A stretch of DNA of 64,000 nucleotides from Candidatus Coatesiibacteriota bacterium (GCA_030602715.1 JAUVZD010000007.1:1-64000); one strand, 5' to 3'. Positions 15,858 to 24,943 are shown, counted from the first letter of the stretch. Notes: a model not told the origin generated them from the sequence alone. Numbers and translations are program-made.

Positions 15858-17048
15858 ATGACCAAGGAGAAAAAAAACTCCCACCCGGTAACCGACACCA
15901 CTCTAGTTAAGGGCAAGCTGGAGAGCTTTCCCTACTCCAAGGGCATACTCTCCCAATCGCTACTCTCCGCCGGATTGACCCTTGACCAAGCCTATCAGGT
16001 AGCGCAGGAGATTGAGGACCAGTTCTACAATCGCAAAAGGAAGGAGATAACCTCCTCTGAGTTGCGAAAGCTCACTGCGAAGGTGGTGGCTAAGCGCTTC
16101 GGTGAGGAGCTTTCCCAGTCCTACATCTCTATATCCAGCGGCCCACGCACCATGCAGGTGCTCTACGAGGATTCCTCCCTGCCCTTCTCCAAAGGCATCC
16201 TCTCACAATCCCTGATGGCTGCCGGTCTCTCCCCGGAAGCCGCCTTTGCCGTCTCCGCCCGCATCCAGCGGAACCTGGACCGGGACAAAACCCGCACCAT
16301 CACCCACGACGAACTGCGCGGTCGGGTGAGCAAGGTATTGGAAGATGAGTTCGGGCGCACCTACGCCCGCAACTATCTACTCTGGCGGAAGATGCGGGAG
16401 CCGGACAAACCACTCATCATCCTCATCGGCGGTGGCTCCGGCGTGGGCAAGACCTCCATCTCCAGAGAGCTATCCCACCGCACCGGGGTGGGGCGCCTGG
16501 TCTCCACGGATATCATTCGGCAGATAATGCGCATGATGTTCTCCCTAGAGCTTATGCCCTCGGTTCACATCTCCAGCTACGAGGCTTTCAAGACCCAGCC
16601 GCAAAGCGGAATGTTTGACAATCCGGTCATCAGCGGTTTTCTGGAGCAGTCCCGGCTGGTCCTGGTGGGCGTCAAAGCGCTGATTGAGAGAGCCATCAAA
16701 GAAAATATCTCCATGATAATTGACGGGGTGCATAACATTCCCGGACTAATAGACCCCCGCCAGATACAGGGCGCTTATCCGGTCTTCTTCGTCCTTTCTA
16801 CCGAGTGTATGGAGGCGCATCGCTCTCGCTTCATCAGTCGTGCCGAGGAATCCAACCGCTCAGCCAGCCGCTATCTAAAATATTTCAAAAACATCCGCAC
16901 CATCCAGGACTATATCATTGAACAGGCGGAAAAATTTGACATCCCTATGATAGACAACCACAGCCTGGATAAATCCATCATCCAAACTTTGCGCCTGGTC
17001 ACAGACAAGGTAGCCCAATTTGTGGACATTCCCCAATTCTCAGAATAA
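15858..17048 (+). CDS. 2-phosphoglycerate kinase with two ATP-cone-like domains
   Basis: A 396-residue protein. Residues about 25-88 and 109-172 are two related domains, each beginning SKGILSQSL, of the ATP-cone type found at the front of archaeal 2-phosphoglycerate kinases. The kinase domain carries a P-loop GGGSGVGKTS (191-200), STDIIRQIMR (216-225) and IIDGVHNIPG (287-296). The archaeal enzyme makes 2,3-bisphosphoglycerate from 2-phosphoglycerate and ATP. The next gene would cyclise this product and the one after supplies the substrate, so function is well backed by context. The doubled cone suggests allosteric nucleotide sensing. Confidence 0.85.
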   Translation: MTKEKKNSHPVTDTTLVKGKLESFPYSKGILSQSLLSAGLTLDQAYQVAQEIEDQFYNRKRKEITSSELRKLTAKVVAKRFGEELSQSYISISSGPRTMQVLYEDSSLPFSKGILSQSLMAAGLSPEAAFAVSARIQRNLDRDKTRTITHDELRGRVSKVLEDEFGRTYARNYLLWRKMREPDKPLIILIGGGSGVGKTSISRELSHRTGVGRLVSTDIIRQIMRMMFSLELMPSVHISSYEAFKTQPQSGMFDNPVISGFLEQSRLVLVGVKALIERAIKENISMIIDGVHNIPGLIDPRQIQGAYPVFFVLSTECMEAHRSRFISRAEESNRSASRYLKYFKNIRTIQDYIIEQAEKFDIPMIDNHSLDKSIIQTLRLVTDKVAQFVDIPQFSE

Positions 17049-17057
17049 TTCTGCAAA

Positions 17058-18437
17058 ATGATCAAACTCCAGCTCCCCCCCAACTTAAGAACGCTGATCC
17101 TCGTAGATGGAAGCTACCGGCCGGATACCATCAGGGGGGCTCTGGAGAGCCTGACCGTAGATGAGCAGTATCTCATAAGCGGGTTGGTCTATCTAGGGGA
17201 AGGCGACCTCATTCCCCAGCCGGGGGAGGAACCCTGGGGCAATCTCACCCTCTATCCCCAAGAAGGGGAGTCTCTGATAGAGGTCCTGGAGCGGGGGCTT
17301 ACCACTTTCAACCCGCAGATAGTTGTGGATTTGACCAGCAGGCCAAAAATAGATTGGCGCAGTCGCATGATGCTTGCCTCACGAGCTCTCTTTCTCGGTT
17401 TTCCCTTCGTCGGTTCAGACTTTGCCTTATATCCCCCGCAACTTGAGCAAATCTCCCAGAAGCCGTCCCTTTCCATTATCGCCCTGGGCAAACGAGCGGG
17501 GAAGACCGCCCTCACCGCTCATACCGCTCGCCTTCTCAAGGAGGAGGGCATAAATCCCGTAGTCATCACCATGAGCCGGGGAGGACCCTCCTTTCCGGAG
17601 ATATTTTTCGGCGCCGAGGAGATGCTCACCCCACATATGTTACTGCAGATAGCCGAAAGCGGGCGCCATGCCTGCGCCGACTACCTGGAGAACGCCTTAT
17701 TTTCACAGGTAACTACTATCGGCTGTCGGCGAGCCGGCGAGGGAATCTGCGGCGTCCCCTTCAAATCCATCGTCGTTGACGGGGCTCTACAGGCAAACGA
17801 CCTTCCTGCAGACATCCTCATCTTTGAGGGAAGCGGTATCTCCATCCCACCGATAAAATGCGACCGCACCATCCTGATTTTGCCGGCAACTTTGCCCTTA
17901 AGGGAGTTGGAAGACATCTGCGGGCTGTATCATCTCTGGTCGGCGGATATGGTCTTCATAACCCACCTTCAAAGCGCCAGGCCAAAAAACCTGCGCACTC
18001 TGATCAACTTCATCCGTAAATTGCTGGGCGAAATCCATATAATGAAACTGGAGCTGGAACCGCATCCTTTTGGAGATATAAAAAGTAAACCCATCTTCTT
18101 AGCCTCCACCGCTCCCCAAGAGGTGCTTTCCAGCCATAAAAACCTGCTGAAGGAAAAATATAAGTGTAAAATTGTCGCCACCTCATCCCACCTTTCCGAC
18201 CAAGAGGCTCTAATCAAAGACATTGAAGAGGCGCTGGGTTTGCCCCATCCCCCCCAGGTCTTGCTCACCGAGCTGAAGGCTCATGCGGTGGATACCGCCA
18301 CCCGCATATTCTTGGAAGCCGACCGGGAGGTGGTATATCTGGACAACAGACCCCGCCAGGCGGCAAAGGTTGACCGACTGCCCAAAACTCTTTTGGAGAT
18401 TGCAAAGCAAGCCATAGACTCATTTTCGGGGAGGTAG
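17058..18437 (+). CDS. Cyclic 2,3-diphosphoglycerate synthetase
   Basis: A 459-residue protein resembling the Methanothermus cyclic 2,3-diphosphoglycerate synthetase. It starts with a Rossmann-like half (RTLILVDGSYRPDTIRGAL) and has a central P-loop ALGKRAGKTALTAHTARLL beginning near residue 142, followed by VVITMSRGGP and a metal/nucleotide region FEGSGISIPP. The known enzyme uses ATP to close 2,3-bisphosphoglycerate into the cyclic pyrophosphate. It sits nine bases after the kinase and one base before the mutase gene, a tight operon. Outside methanogens this gene is seldom discussed, which makes the bacterial context notable. Assignment is from motifs and neighbours, not alignment. Confidence 0.82.
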   Translation: MIKLQLPPNLRTLILVDGSYRPDTIRGALESLTVDEQYLISGLVYLGEGDLIPQPGEEPWGNLTLYPQEGESLIEVLERGLTTFNPQIVVDLTSRPKIDWRSRMMLASRALFLGFPFVGSDFALYPPQLEQISQKPSLSIIALGKRAGKTALTAHTARLLKEEGINPVVITMSRGGPSFPEIFFGAEEMLTPHMLLQIAESGRHACADYLENALFSQVTTIGCRRAGEGICGVPFKSIVVDGALQANDLPADILIFEGSGISIPPIKCDRTILILPATLPLRELEDICGLYHLWSADMVFITHLQSARPKNLRTLINFIRKLLGEIHIMKLELEPHPFGDIKSKPIFLASTAPQEVLSSHKNLLKEKYKCKIVATSSHLSDQEALIKDIEEALGLPHPPQVLLTELKAHAVDTATRIFLEADREVVYLDNRPRQAAKVDRLPKTLLEIAKQAIDSFSGR

Positions 18438-18438
18438 A

Positions 18439-19689
18439 TTGCCCAACGACTGTAAGGCGATATTCCTGATTCTGGACGGTCTGGGGGACCGTTCCTGCGA
18501 CCAGTTGGGAGGACGCACCCCCCTGGAGAGCGCCTCCACCCCAACCTTAGACCGGCTTGCCGCCCAGGGCATTACCGGCCTGCTGGACCCTCTAGCACCA
18601 GGCATTCGGGTGAGCACTGATGTCGGCTGTTTAGCCCTCTTCGGTTACAACCCCCTGAAGACCTACTGGGGGCGGGGACCTATTGAAGCCGCCGGCGTGG
18701 ACTTGAAACTCAAGAGGGGAGATGTCGCCTTGAGGGCGAACTTCTCCACCATAAACGAGGAGGGGATAATCGTTGACCGCCGGGCGGGGCGCATACGAGA
18801 GGGGACCGAGGAGCTGGCAAAGGCTCTGGATGGACTAAAGCTGGGTAAGGGGGTGAAGAGCAAGTTTCGGGCCGGGACCGAGCACCGAGGGGTGTTGGTG
18901 CTCTGTGGCGACAATCTCTCGGCGGAGATAAGCGACTCCGACCCGGGAGTAAACCGTGAGGGAGAACCCATCCACGAGGTCAAGCCCAAGGAGGGGACCG
19001 ATAGCGCCAAGAATACCGCCAAAAGACTGAACAAGTTCCTGAAACAGGCTTCTGAAATACTCGCCGACCACCCGGTCAACCTGCGAAGGATGGAGCAGGA
19101 CTTACCCCCAGCCAATGCGGTCATCACCAGAGGAGCGGGGATGGGCTTGCAGATTCCCTCGGTCACCGACCGCTTTAATATCAACGCCGCCTGCGTAGCC
19201 TGCGAGACGACAGTATTGGGTGTAGCCAAACTGGCTGGTTTCGCCACTTTCACCGGTGCTGGTATGACCGCCAACCTGGATACCGACCTGAAGGTCAAGG
19301 CTAAACTTATCCTGAAGGCGCTTGAGGACTACCAACTGGTCATCTGCCACATCAAAGGAACCGATATCGCGGGTCACGACGGCGACGCCCGCAAAAAGGC
19401 TGACTTTATCGGGCGGATAGACGATATGCTGGAGGAATTACTGGAAAACTACGACTGTGAGAAGACCTACATCGCCGTCTCCGCCGACCATTCAACCCCC
19501 TGTAGAATCCGAGAGCACACCGCCGACCCGGTGCCCACCCTCATCTGGGGCTACGACATTCTACCCGACAAAGTAACCGCCTTCCACGAAAGAGCCTGCT
19601 ACCAGGGCGGACTGAGCCGTATCACCGCCAACGGCTTGCTTTTGACCATAATGGATTATCTGGGAGCGACCTACCGCTTCGGCTCTTAG
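18439..19689 (+). CDS. apgM: Archaeal-type cofactor-independent phosphoglycerate mutase
   Basis: A 416-residue alkaline-phosphatase-superfamily enzyme that interconverts 3- and 2-phosphoglycerate. Landmarks are LILDGLGDR (10-18), STDVGCLALFGYNP (59-72), GRGPIEAAG (78-86), HIKGTDIAGHDGD and SADHSTPC near the end. In the usual family motif (GSDTAHLSLLGY) the nucleophile is Ser; here Thr60 aligns with it and Cys replaces the His. The start is TTG, with GGGGAGG overlapping the end of the previous gene. It probably supplies 2-phosphoglycerate to the kinase in this operon, besides any glycolytic role. Confidence 0.88.
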   Translation: MPNDCKAIFLILDGLGDRSCDQLGGRTPLESASTPTLDRLAAQGITGLLDPLAPGIRVSTDVGCLALFGYNPLKTYWGRGPIEAAGVDLKLKRGDVALRANFSTINEEGIIVDRRAGRIREGTEELAKALDGLKLGKGVKSKFRAGTEHRGVLVLCGDNLSAEISDSDPGVNREGEPIHEVKPKEGTDSAKNTAKRLNKFLKQASEILADHPVNLRRMEQDLPPANAVITRGAGMGLQIPSVTDRFNINAACVACETTVLGVAKLAGFATFTGAGMTANLDTDLKVKAKLILKALEDYQLVICHIKGTDIAGHDGDARKKADFIGRIDDMLEELLENYDCEKTYIAVSADHSTPCRIREHTADPVPTLIWGYDILPDKVTAFHERACYQGGLSRITANGLLLTIMDYLGATYRFGS

Positions 19690-19711
19690 ATAAGGATTGG
19701 GTTATTTCCCC

Positions 19712-19740
19712 TTGACAGTTTATGTTTTTAAATCTACAAT
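19712..19740 (+). promoter_or_regulatory. Sigma-70 promoter for CBS/pspA genes
   Basis: TTGACA, 17-base spacer, TACAAT, placed between apgM and the CBS gene. Predicted start is near 19747. Confidence 0.75.
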
Positions 19741-19776
19741 ATCATTTAATAGAATTTTAACTGTCCTCATCCCCCT

Positions 19777-20292
19777 ATGCGCTCATCCAAGACAGCTATT
19801 GCAAATAAAAAGGGCAAAGATATAACCGTCAGCCGGGTGATGAACACCTCGCCCATCACCATCCGACCCAAGACGCCCATAAACAGGTTGTTGGAGATAC
19901 TCCGTGCCAAAGCGGTTACCTCCATCCCCGTGGTGGATGATGAGGGCATGCTGGTGGGAGTGGTCACCGAGAAGGATGTGGTGGTAGCCATAAGCCAGGC
20001 TAAGGACGGCGAAATGAGCGTCCACCAGCAGGTCGCTGACTTAATAAGCCCCCCTATCTCCCTGGATGAAAAGGAGGCGCTCAGCCGCCGCTTCAACCTG
20101 GTGGAGGAGGTGATGACCACCGATGTGGTCGTCGTCACCCCGCATGACACCATCTCCAAAGCGGTCAATCTGATGGCTGGGAATCAATATCACCTGCTCC
20201 CGGTGGTGGCGGATAAAACCAACCCCCCTCTGGAGCAAAAACTCATCGGCACCATTGAGAGCCTGGACATTTTAAAAGCGCTGTTGGGCTGA
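19777..20292 (+). CDS. Two-CBS-domain protein
   Basis: A 171-residue protein made only of a CBS pair: repeat 1 VSRVMNTSPITIRPKTPI...SIPVVDDEGMLVGVVTEKDV (about 18-75) and repeat 2 VEEVMTTDVVVVTPHDTI...LLPVVAD...IGTIESLDIL (about 108-168). CBS pairs bind adenine nucleotides and act as energy sensors. No effector domain is fused, so it probably regulates another protein by contact. It lies 66 bases before the PspA gene, suggesting a shared stress transcript. No good ribosome site precedes the ATG. Confidence 0.88.
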   Translation: MRSSKTAIANKKGKDITVSRVMNTSPITIRPKTPINRLLEILRAKAVTSIPVVDDEGMLVGVVTEKDVVVAISQAKDGEMSVHQQVADLISPPISLDEKEALSRRFNLVEEVMTTDVVVVTPHDTISKAVNLMAGNQYHLLPVVADKTNPPLEQKLIGTIESLDILKALLG

Positions 20293-20358
20293 CAGATTGC
20301 TCATCCAAACATCAACCATACATCCAGAATCCAAAACAGTTTTCGGAGGTGAATTGTA

Positions 20359-21093
20359 GTGGGAATCATTGAACGGATAAAGACCATCATTCGGGCAAAC
20401 ATAAATGACCTGATAAGCAAGGCTGAGGACCCGGAGAAAATCCTCAATCAGCTCATCCTGGATATGCGAGAGAGCTATGACGAGGCAAAACAGCAGGTTA
20501 AGGTAGCCATCGCCGACGAGAAGATACTTACCAACAAACACGAAGAAGTAACCGAGAAGGTGGAACATTACAAGTCTGGAGCTGAGAAAGCCCTGAAGAA
20601 GGGCGACGAGGAGCTGGCGCGCAAAGCCCTTGCCCGCAAGATAGAGGTAGGGAAGTTGGCGGAGGAATACCGCTTGCAGCTGGATAAACAGCGCCAGGCG
20701 GTAGAGATTCTGAAGTCGGGGCTTATCGCGCTTGACAACAAGATAGACGAGGCAAAGCGCAAGAAGGACCTGCTCATCGCCCGTGCTGCTCGGGCTGAGG
20801 CGGCAAAGACCATAAGCGAGACCCTGGAACAGATCACCGTGGACAGCGGTCCCTTTGAAGCCTTTGAGCGGATGTCAGATAAGGTGGAGGCTATTGAAGC
20901 CAGCGCTGAAGCATCAACGGAGATAGCCGCCCTGGAGGCGAAGAGGGTCTCCCTGGACGAGGAGCTGGAGGCTCTGGGGGATGTGGATGTGGAGGACGAA
21001 TTATTGGTTCTGAAGGCGGAGATGGGTCTGGAGAAGCCCAAGGAGCTTCCGCCCGAGGAGAAGACCGAGGAGCTACCACCCTCATCCGAATAA
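20359..21093 (+). CDS. pspA: PspA/IM30 family membrane-stress protein
   Basis: A 244-residue, nearly all-helical protein with the PspA opening (IIERIKTIIRANINDLISKAEDPEKILNQ in outline: amphipathic helix, then AEDPEK) and long coiled-coil helices to about residue 180, then an acidic Pro/Glu-rich tail. PspA/IM30 proteins form ESCRT-III-like oligomers on the inner membrane and protect it during stress. The start is GTG with GGAGGTG upstream. The CBS protein upstream and the coiled-coil membrane protein downstream may be partners. No pspF-type regulator is present. Confidence 0.9.
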   Translation: MGIIERIKTIIRANINDLISKAEDPEKILNQLILDMRESYDEAKQQVKVAIADEKILTNKHEEVTEKVEHYKSGAEKALKKGDEELARKALARKIEVGKLAEEYRLQLDKQRQAVEILKSGLIALDNKIDEAKRKKDLLIARAARAEAAKTISETLEQITVDSGPFEAFERMSDKVEAIEASAEASTEIAALEAKRVSLDEELEALGDVDVEDELLVLKAEMGLEKPKELPPEEKTEELPPSSE

Positions 21094-21112
21094 ACGAGTT
21101 TCATCAACAACA

Positions 21113-21150
21113 CCCCCGGGGGAAGTGGACTATTACCCCGGGGGGATTTT
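21113..21150 (+). terminator. Terminator after pspA
   Basis: Nine-pair GC stem CCCCCGGGG/CCCCGGGGG around a 14-base loop, followed by ATTTTC. The T run is short. Confidence 0.65.
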
Positions 21151-21209
21151 CAAGTCGGTTTTCAGGTTTAGAATCGTCCCATTTGACCACCAATCCGGGG
21201 GAATTGGAT

Positions 21210-21842
21210 ATGTTCTTTTTATATCTCTTCCACGCTCTCATCAAACCAGGCAACATCTTTCTCTATCTTTTCATCTCGCTGGTGGCTCTGATCTTCAGCT
21301 TCTTTTCACCCGCCGGCTTGTTCATCTTCCTGGGGGGAAGCGCGGTATATGCAGCACTGGTGGGGGTAACCATCGCCAACCGGGATTTCCGTCTGAAGAT
21401 CGCCCACCGGGAACGCCTGCGCAAGATAAGCTACGGCTGGCGCAAGAAGGCTCGGCTGATAATTGAAAAGATCAGCAAGATAGATGAACTGACCAAACGG
21501 GCCGACCCCTCGGTGCGCGGCAGACTTACCGAGGCGCACATGTATCTGGAACGGATGCAGGAGCAGGCGATCAACCTCATAGAGACCATCAGCAAGGTGG
21601 AGGAGGCACAGAAGCTGACCCCCTCCGAAAAACAGGTTCAAATGAAGGAGACCAAATCCCGCCTCACCCAGCAGATATATAAACTGGAGAGTGGCTTGGA
21701 TGATGTCACCAGCAACATCATAGGCGTCCTGAGCGCCGATGCTATGGACTCCTCCGCCCAACTGGCATCCATCAACAAAGACATCAAAGCCCTATCCGAG
21801 GGCATCTCCGCCGCCAGGGAGGAGCTCGCGGCGCTGGAGTAG
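21210..21842 (+). CDS. Two-TM coiled-coil membrane protein
   Basis: A 210-residue protein of unknown family. Two hydrophobic segments at about 1-30 and 33-55 (IFLYLFISLVALIFSFF, GLFIFLGGSAVYAALVGV) are followed by a basic stretch (RERLRKISYGWRKKAR) and a long coiled coil to the end. ATG 21210 is preferred because GGGGGAATT precedes it; a TTG at 21183 would add nine residues. Placed after pspA, it may be a membrane anchor or partner for it, but that is only inferred. Confidence 0.7.
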   Translation: MFFLYLFHALIKPGNIFLYLFISLVALIFSFFSPAGLFIFLGGSAVYAALVGVTIANRDFRLKIAHRERLRKISYGWRKKARLIIEKISKIDELTKRADPSVRGRLTEAHMYLERMQEQAINLIETISKVEEAQKLTPSEKQVQMKETKSRLTQQIYKLESGLDDVTSNIIGVLSADAMDSSAQLASINKDIKALSEGISAAREELAALE

Positions 21843-21930
21843 AAACTGATATAGATAGGCATAAAGCAAAAAAGTTAGTAAAAAACCCAAATAAGATATT
21901 TGCAAACCACAAAAATGGAGGTTGTGTAAT

Positions 21931-23778
21931 ATGTTTAACGCACAATTACGAGATAACCTTAAAGATTTCTTTGGATCAAAATTACTTAGAGTGCCAGAGT
22001 ATCAAAGACCATATGCATGGGAGAAGAAAAATTGGGAAGATGCTTATAATGACATTAAGGATGTTACAGAAGGAGGAAACGGAGATATAGACCATTATTG
22101 GGGTACAATAACGCTTTACAAAACTAAAGAAAGAAAAGAAGAAGTAGGAAGAAAATTTACAGTCTATGAGATCATTGATGGGCAACAGCGAATTGTAACG
22201 ATTATTCTATTTTTACTGGCGATTTCAAAAATTATTAAAAGTAAAAAGACACAAAAAACTATTATTAATAGTTACATCAAACGAGGTGACAAATACCGGG
22301 TTGAGCTTGGATTAAAGGAAGATGACGATTTTTTTGATAAACTTATAAGTGGTCAAAGATGTAGAGCAACCAGGTTAAGTCAAAAAATGCTCAGAGGAGC
22401 ATTAAACCATTTTTCAAATAAACTAAGAGATTGCAAACAAAAAGAAATTGAAAAAATCTATTATAGTTTAGTTGATTCTAATATATTAGAGTTTGTTGTT
22501 CATGACAGGGTGATGTCTGTTAGGTCATTTCAGTTATTAAATGACCGTGGTAAGGATATCACTTTGATAGACAAAGTAAAAAGCACACTTTTGTATTATG
22601 TTGTCAAGTGCCTTGATAACAACGAGGATAACAACGAAGCAGAAAAATTACTTGACATCATAAATGGTGAATTTGGGGATGTTTTTAATGGATATAGCAA
22701 AATAGTAACTGTTGGGCAGAGAAGACATATAAAATACCTTGAGCAACTATCTGAGGATGACTTCTTGAGGTTGTTTTATCATTATTTTGGTTACTATGCA
22801 TTCAAAAAATACGACGTTTGGACACAGGATGAAAATGAAGATTGGGTCGAATATGATTTTGACATTTCTGCAAAAGCTGTGATAGATTCTTTTACCAAAC
22901 CAGCTTGCGAAGACCTAAAAAACCCAGAAGAAAAGCAACAACTACATGATTTTGTACTAGATTTTTCAAATATCTTTGCTGAGTGGTCTCGTTATTTTGC
23001 AAAAATGGTTAATAAAGCTAATATGAGAAAGAAAAATTATAAACTCACAAAACTTTTACGGTTTCAACAACTATCCGCAGAAACATACCCAGTAATAATA
23101 AATCTAAATTCCAAGGAAATATTAAACTATGAGATTTTGCATCTTATTGAGGTATTAGATTTCCGCGTATATAAGGTAAATCGTGGGGACCCAATAGCAG
23201 ATTTATACAGAAATTTCGTATCAAAAATAATTCTTGATAATGCTGAGAATGAATTGACGAAAAATGGACAGTTTTTGAAGGACTATATTAGTCATAAAGG
23301 GAATGATGATGATGTTGATTGGTATCTTAACCAAAAAGTATATGGCAAACCATGGGTAAGATATGTTTTATGGGAATTTAACAAAAAGTTTAATAAAAAA
23401 TTTAAAGACCTAGACGCAAAAAAATATTTTGACACAAAAAAAATACAGATAGAACATATATTCCCTAGAGGATTGTTTAATGATGTTCCAGAAAATGAAA
23501 TAAAAAAAATACTTAAGAAATATGGATTTAAAGGTTATAGCGATTACAAAGAAAGTATAAACTGTTTAGGAAACCTAGTTCTCTTTGAGTATAACCCAAA
23601 AACAAGCAATAAACACCCACAGGAAAAAGTAAAATATTACAAAAAATCAAAATTCCCTGCCGCAAAAGCGTTGGCAAAAGAGATAGAGAAAAGCGGGTTT
23701 AACAAAAAGAAGTTAGTGGAACGGACTGAAAAAATTGCAAAATTCTGCTTAAAGCGCTGGTCTATTGAACCAAAATAA
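21931..23778 (+). CDS. DUF262/DUF1524 nuclease (GmrSD-like restriction factor)
   Basis: A 615-residue protein. The N-terminal DUF262 domain has VPEYQRPYAW (21-30) and IIDGQQR (81-87), the nucleotide-binding/hydrolysis signature of GmrS-like proteins. Near 506-560 lies a DUF1524 HNH-type nuclease site: IEHIFP, then NCLGNLVL and NPKTSNKHP. Proteins with both halves are known as modification-dependent (type IV) or related phage-defence nucleases. GGAGG nine bases before ATG 21931 sets the start. The gene is much richer in A+T and in AAA/ATA/TTA codons than its neighbours, and no methylase or partner is adjacent. I infer horizontal gain of a single-gene defence system. Confidence 0.88.
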   Translation: MFNAQLRDNLKDFFGSKLLRVPEYQRPYAWEKKNWEDAYNDIKDVTEGGNGDIDHYWGTITLYKTKERKEEVGRKFTVYEIIDGQQRIVTIILFLLAISKIIKSKKTQKTIINSYIKRGDKYRVELGLKEDDDFFDKLISGQRCRATRLSQKMLRGALNHFSNKLRDCKQKEIEKIYYSLVDSNILEFVVHDRVMSVRSFQLLNDRGKDITLIDKVKSTLLYYVVKCLDNNEDNNEAEKLLDIINGEFGDVFNGYSKIVTVGQRRHIKYLEQLSEDDFLRLFYHYFGYYAFKKYDVWTQDENEDWVEYDFDISAKAVIDSFTKPACEDLKNPEEKQQLHDFVLDFSNIFAEWSRYFAKMVNKANMRKKNYKLTKLLRFQQLSAETYPVIINLNSKEILNYEILHLIEVLDFRVYKVNRGDPIADLYRNFVSKIILDNAENELTKNGQFLKDYISHKGNDDDVDWYLNQKVYGKPWVRYVLWEFNKKFNKKFKDLDAKKYFDTKKIQIEHIFPRGLFNDVPENEIKKILKKYGFKGYSDYKESINCLGNLVLFEYNPKTSNKHPQEKVKYYKKSKFPAAKALAKEIEKSGFNKKKLVERTEKIAKFCLKRWSIEPK

Positions 23779-23803
23779 TAATACGCCCTAGGAGCATTCA
23801 AAC

Positions 23804-24943
23804 TTGCACCCCCTTCCAAGAAATATCCTGCAAATCGCCTTAATACTTATCCTTTGCGCCCTCCCAATCATCTCCCGGGGGGGCGATTCCGCCCTCCTAC
23901 TATCCCAACTGAGCATATTGGACGGTCGGGTGGGCATCGGCTTAAACTACACCTTCACTGTGGACAATGCCGAGCTTTCGCCTGTGGAACACCCCTGCCC
24001 CTACGAGAAGAGCTACATCGCCCAGGAGTTACATCCCTACCTCCGCTTCACCCTCCATAAAAGTGACGAATCGCTGATAGAACTCCGCCCCGGCTTGCGC
24101 CTGGTTCACATCATCGGCGGAGGGGTCGCCGTCCACCCCCGCATTCAGGCTGAGCTGGCAAGCACAAGCCACCACCTCCTGCTGGGTCACTTCCGTCCTG
24201 ACCTCCACCCCCTCTTCCTGCACCTCAAGGCGGAGAGCGACGATTGGCCCGGCGCAGACTACACCTTCAGCAGGGGCTTCTTCGGCTTTGACCTGCTTGC
24301 CGCCCGCACCCAGATACCCGCCGACCGAACCTACGAAACCATCCCTCTGGCGGTCCGTTTGACCGCTTCCTACGGTGGACTTTTTCAAATCTCCGCCCTG
24401 GCATCAGCCCTCCATCTGGCAGGTCATGACACCGGCGGCACCGGCTATAAACCGCCTGAGCCCTCCAAGCGAGAGTTTCTCTGCTACGGTGCGGTCGCCG
24501 ATTTCTCCCTACTTCGCCCCTTCATCTCCAGCGAAGGATGGCTGAACGACATACGAGTGAACGGCGCTCTGGCATTTGGTCTGGAGCGAGGGGTGGACGG
24601 AGGTCTCGCCTGGGATGTAGGCGTGGAGTTAAGGCTATTCAGTTTTATGGGCTTTGCAAGCAACTACTACTCCCTGCAAGGGGAGTTTGTCTCCCCTCTT
24701 GCCCACGACGAACTGCGGGGCGCATCATTCTACTGGTCCAAAGGCTGGAGCTACAGCCAGCCCGGCGCCTACCCCGACCACCGCTATCTCAATTTCATCC
24801 TCTCCGGCGGCTGGGAATTCATCGGCGCCGTATCGGTGAGCGGAAGTGTGGAGCAGGGCTATCATTTTGAGAAAGACGACGACGGAATGCGCCGTCTATA
24901 CAGCTACAATCGGTTTATCTGCTCGTTGAATATCAGCCTTTAG
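23804..24943 (+). CDS. Secreted protein, possible outer-membrane barrel
   Basis: A 379-residue protein, apparently from a TTG start, with a signal peptide (ILQIALILILCALPIIS). The rest alternates hydrophobic and polar residues in short strands (LRFTLHKSDESLIELRPGLRL, GAVSVSGSVEQGYHF) and ends in a typical outer-membrane-like strand, RFICSLNISL. This fits an outer-membrane beta barrel, but I recognise no family. GC content returns to the local norm right after the DUF262 gene. A perfect hairpin follows at 24976-25004. Confidence 0.65.
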   Translation: MHPLPRNILQIALILILCALPIISRGGDSALLLSQLSILDGRVGIGLNYTFTVDNAELSPVEHPCPYEKSYIAQELHPYLRFTLHKSDESLIELRPGLRLVHIIGGGVAVHPRIQAELASTSHHLLLGHFRPDLHPLFLHLKAESDDWPGADYTFSRGFFGFDLLAARTQIPADRTYETIPLAVRLTASYGGLFQISALASALHLAGHDTGGTGYKPPEPSKREFLCYGAVADFSLLRPFISSEGWLNDIRVNGALAFGLERGVDGGLAWDVGVELRLFSFMGFASNYYSLQGEFVSPLAHDELRGASFYWSKGWSYSQPGAYPDHRYLNFILSGGWEFIGAVSVSGSVEQGYHFEKDDDGMRRLYSYNRFICSLNISL

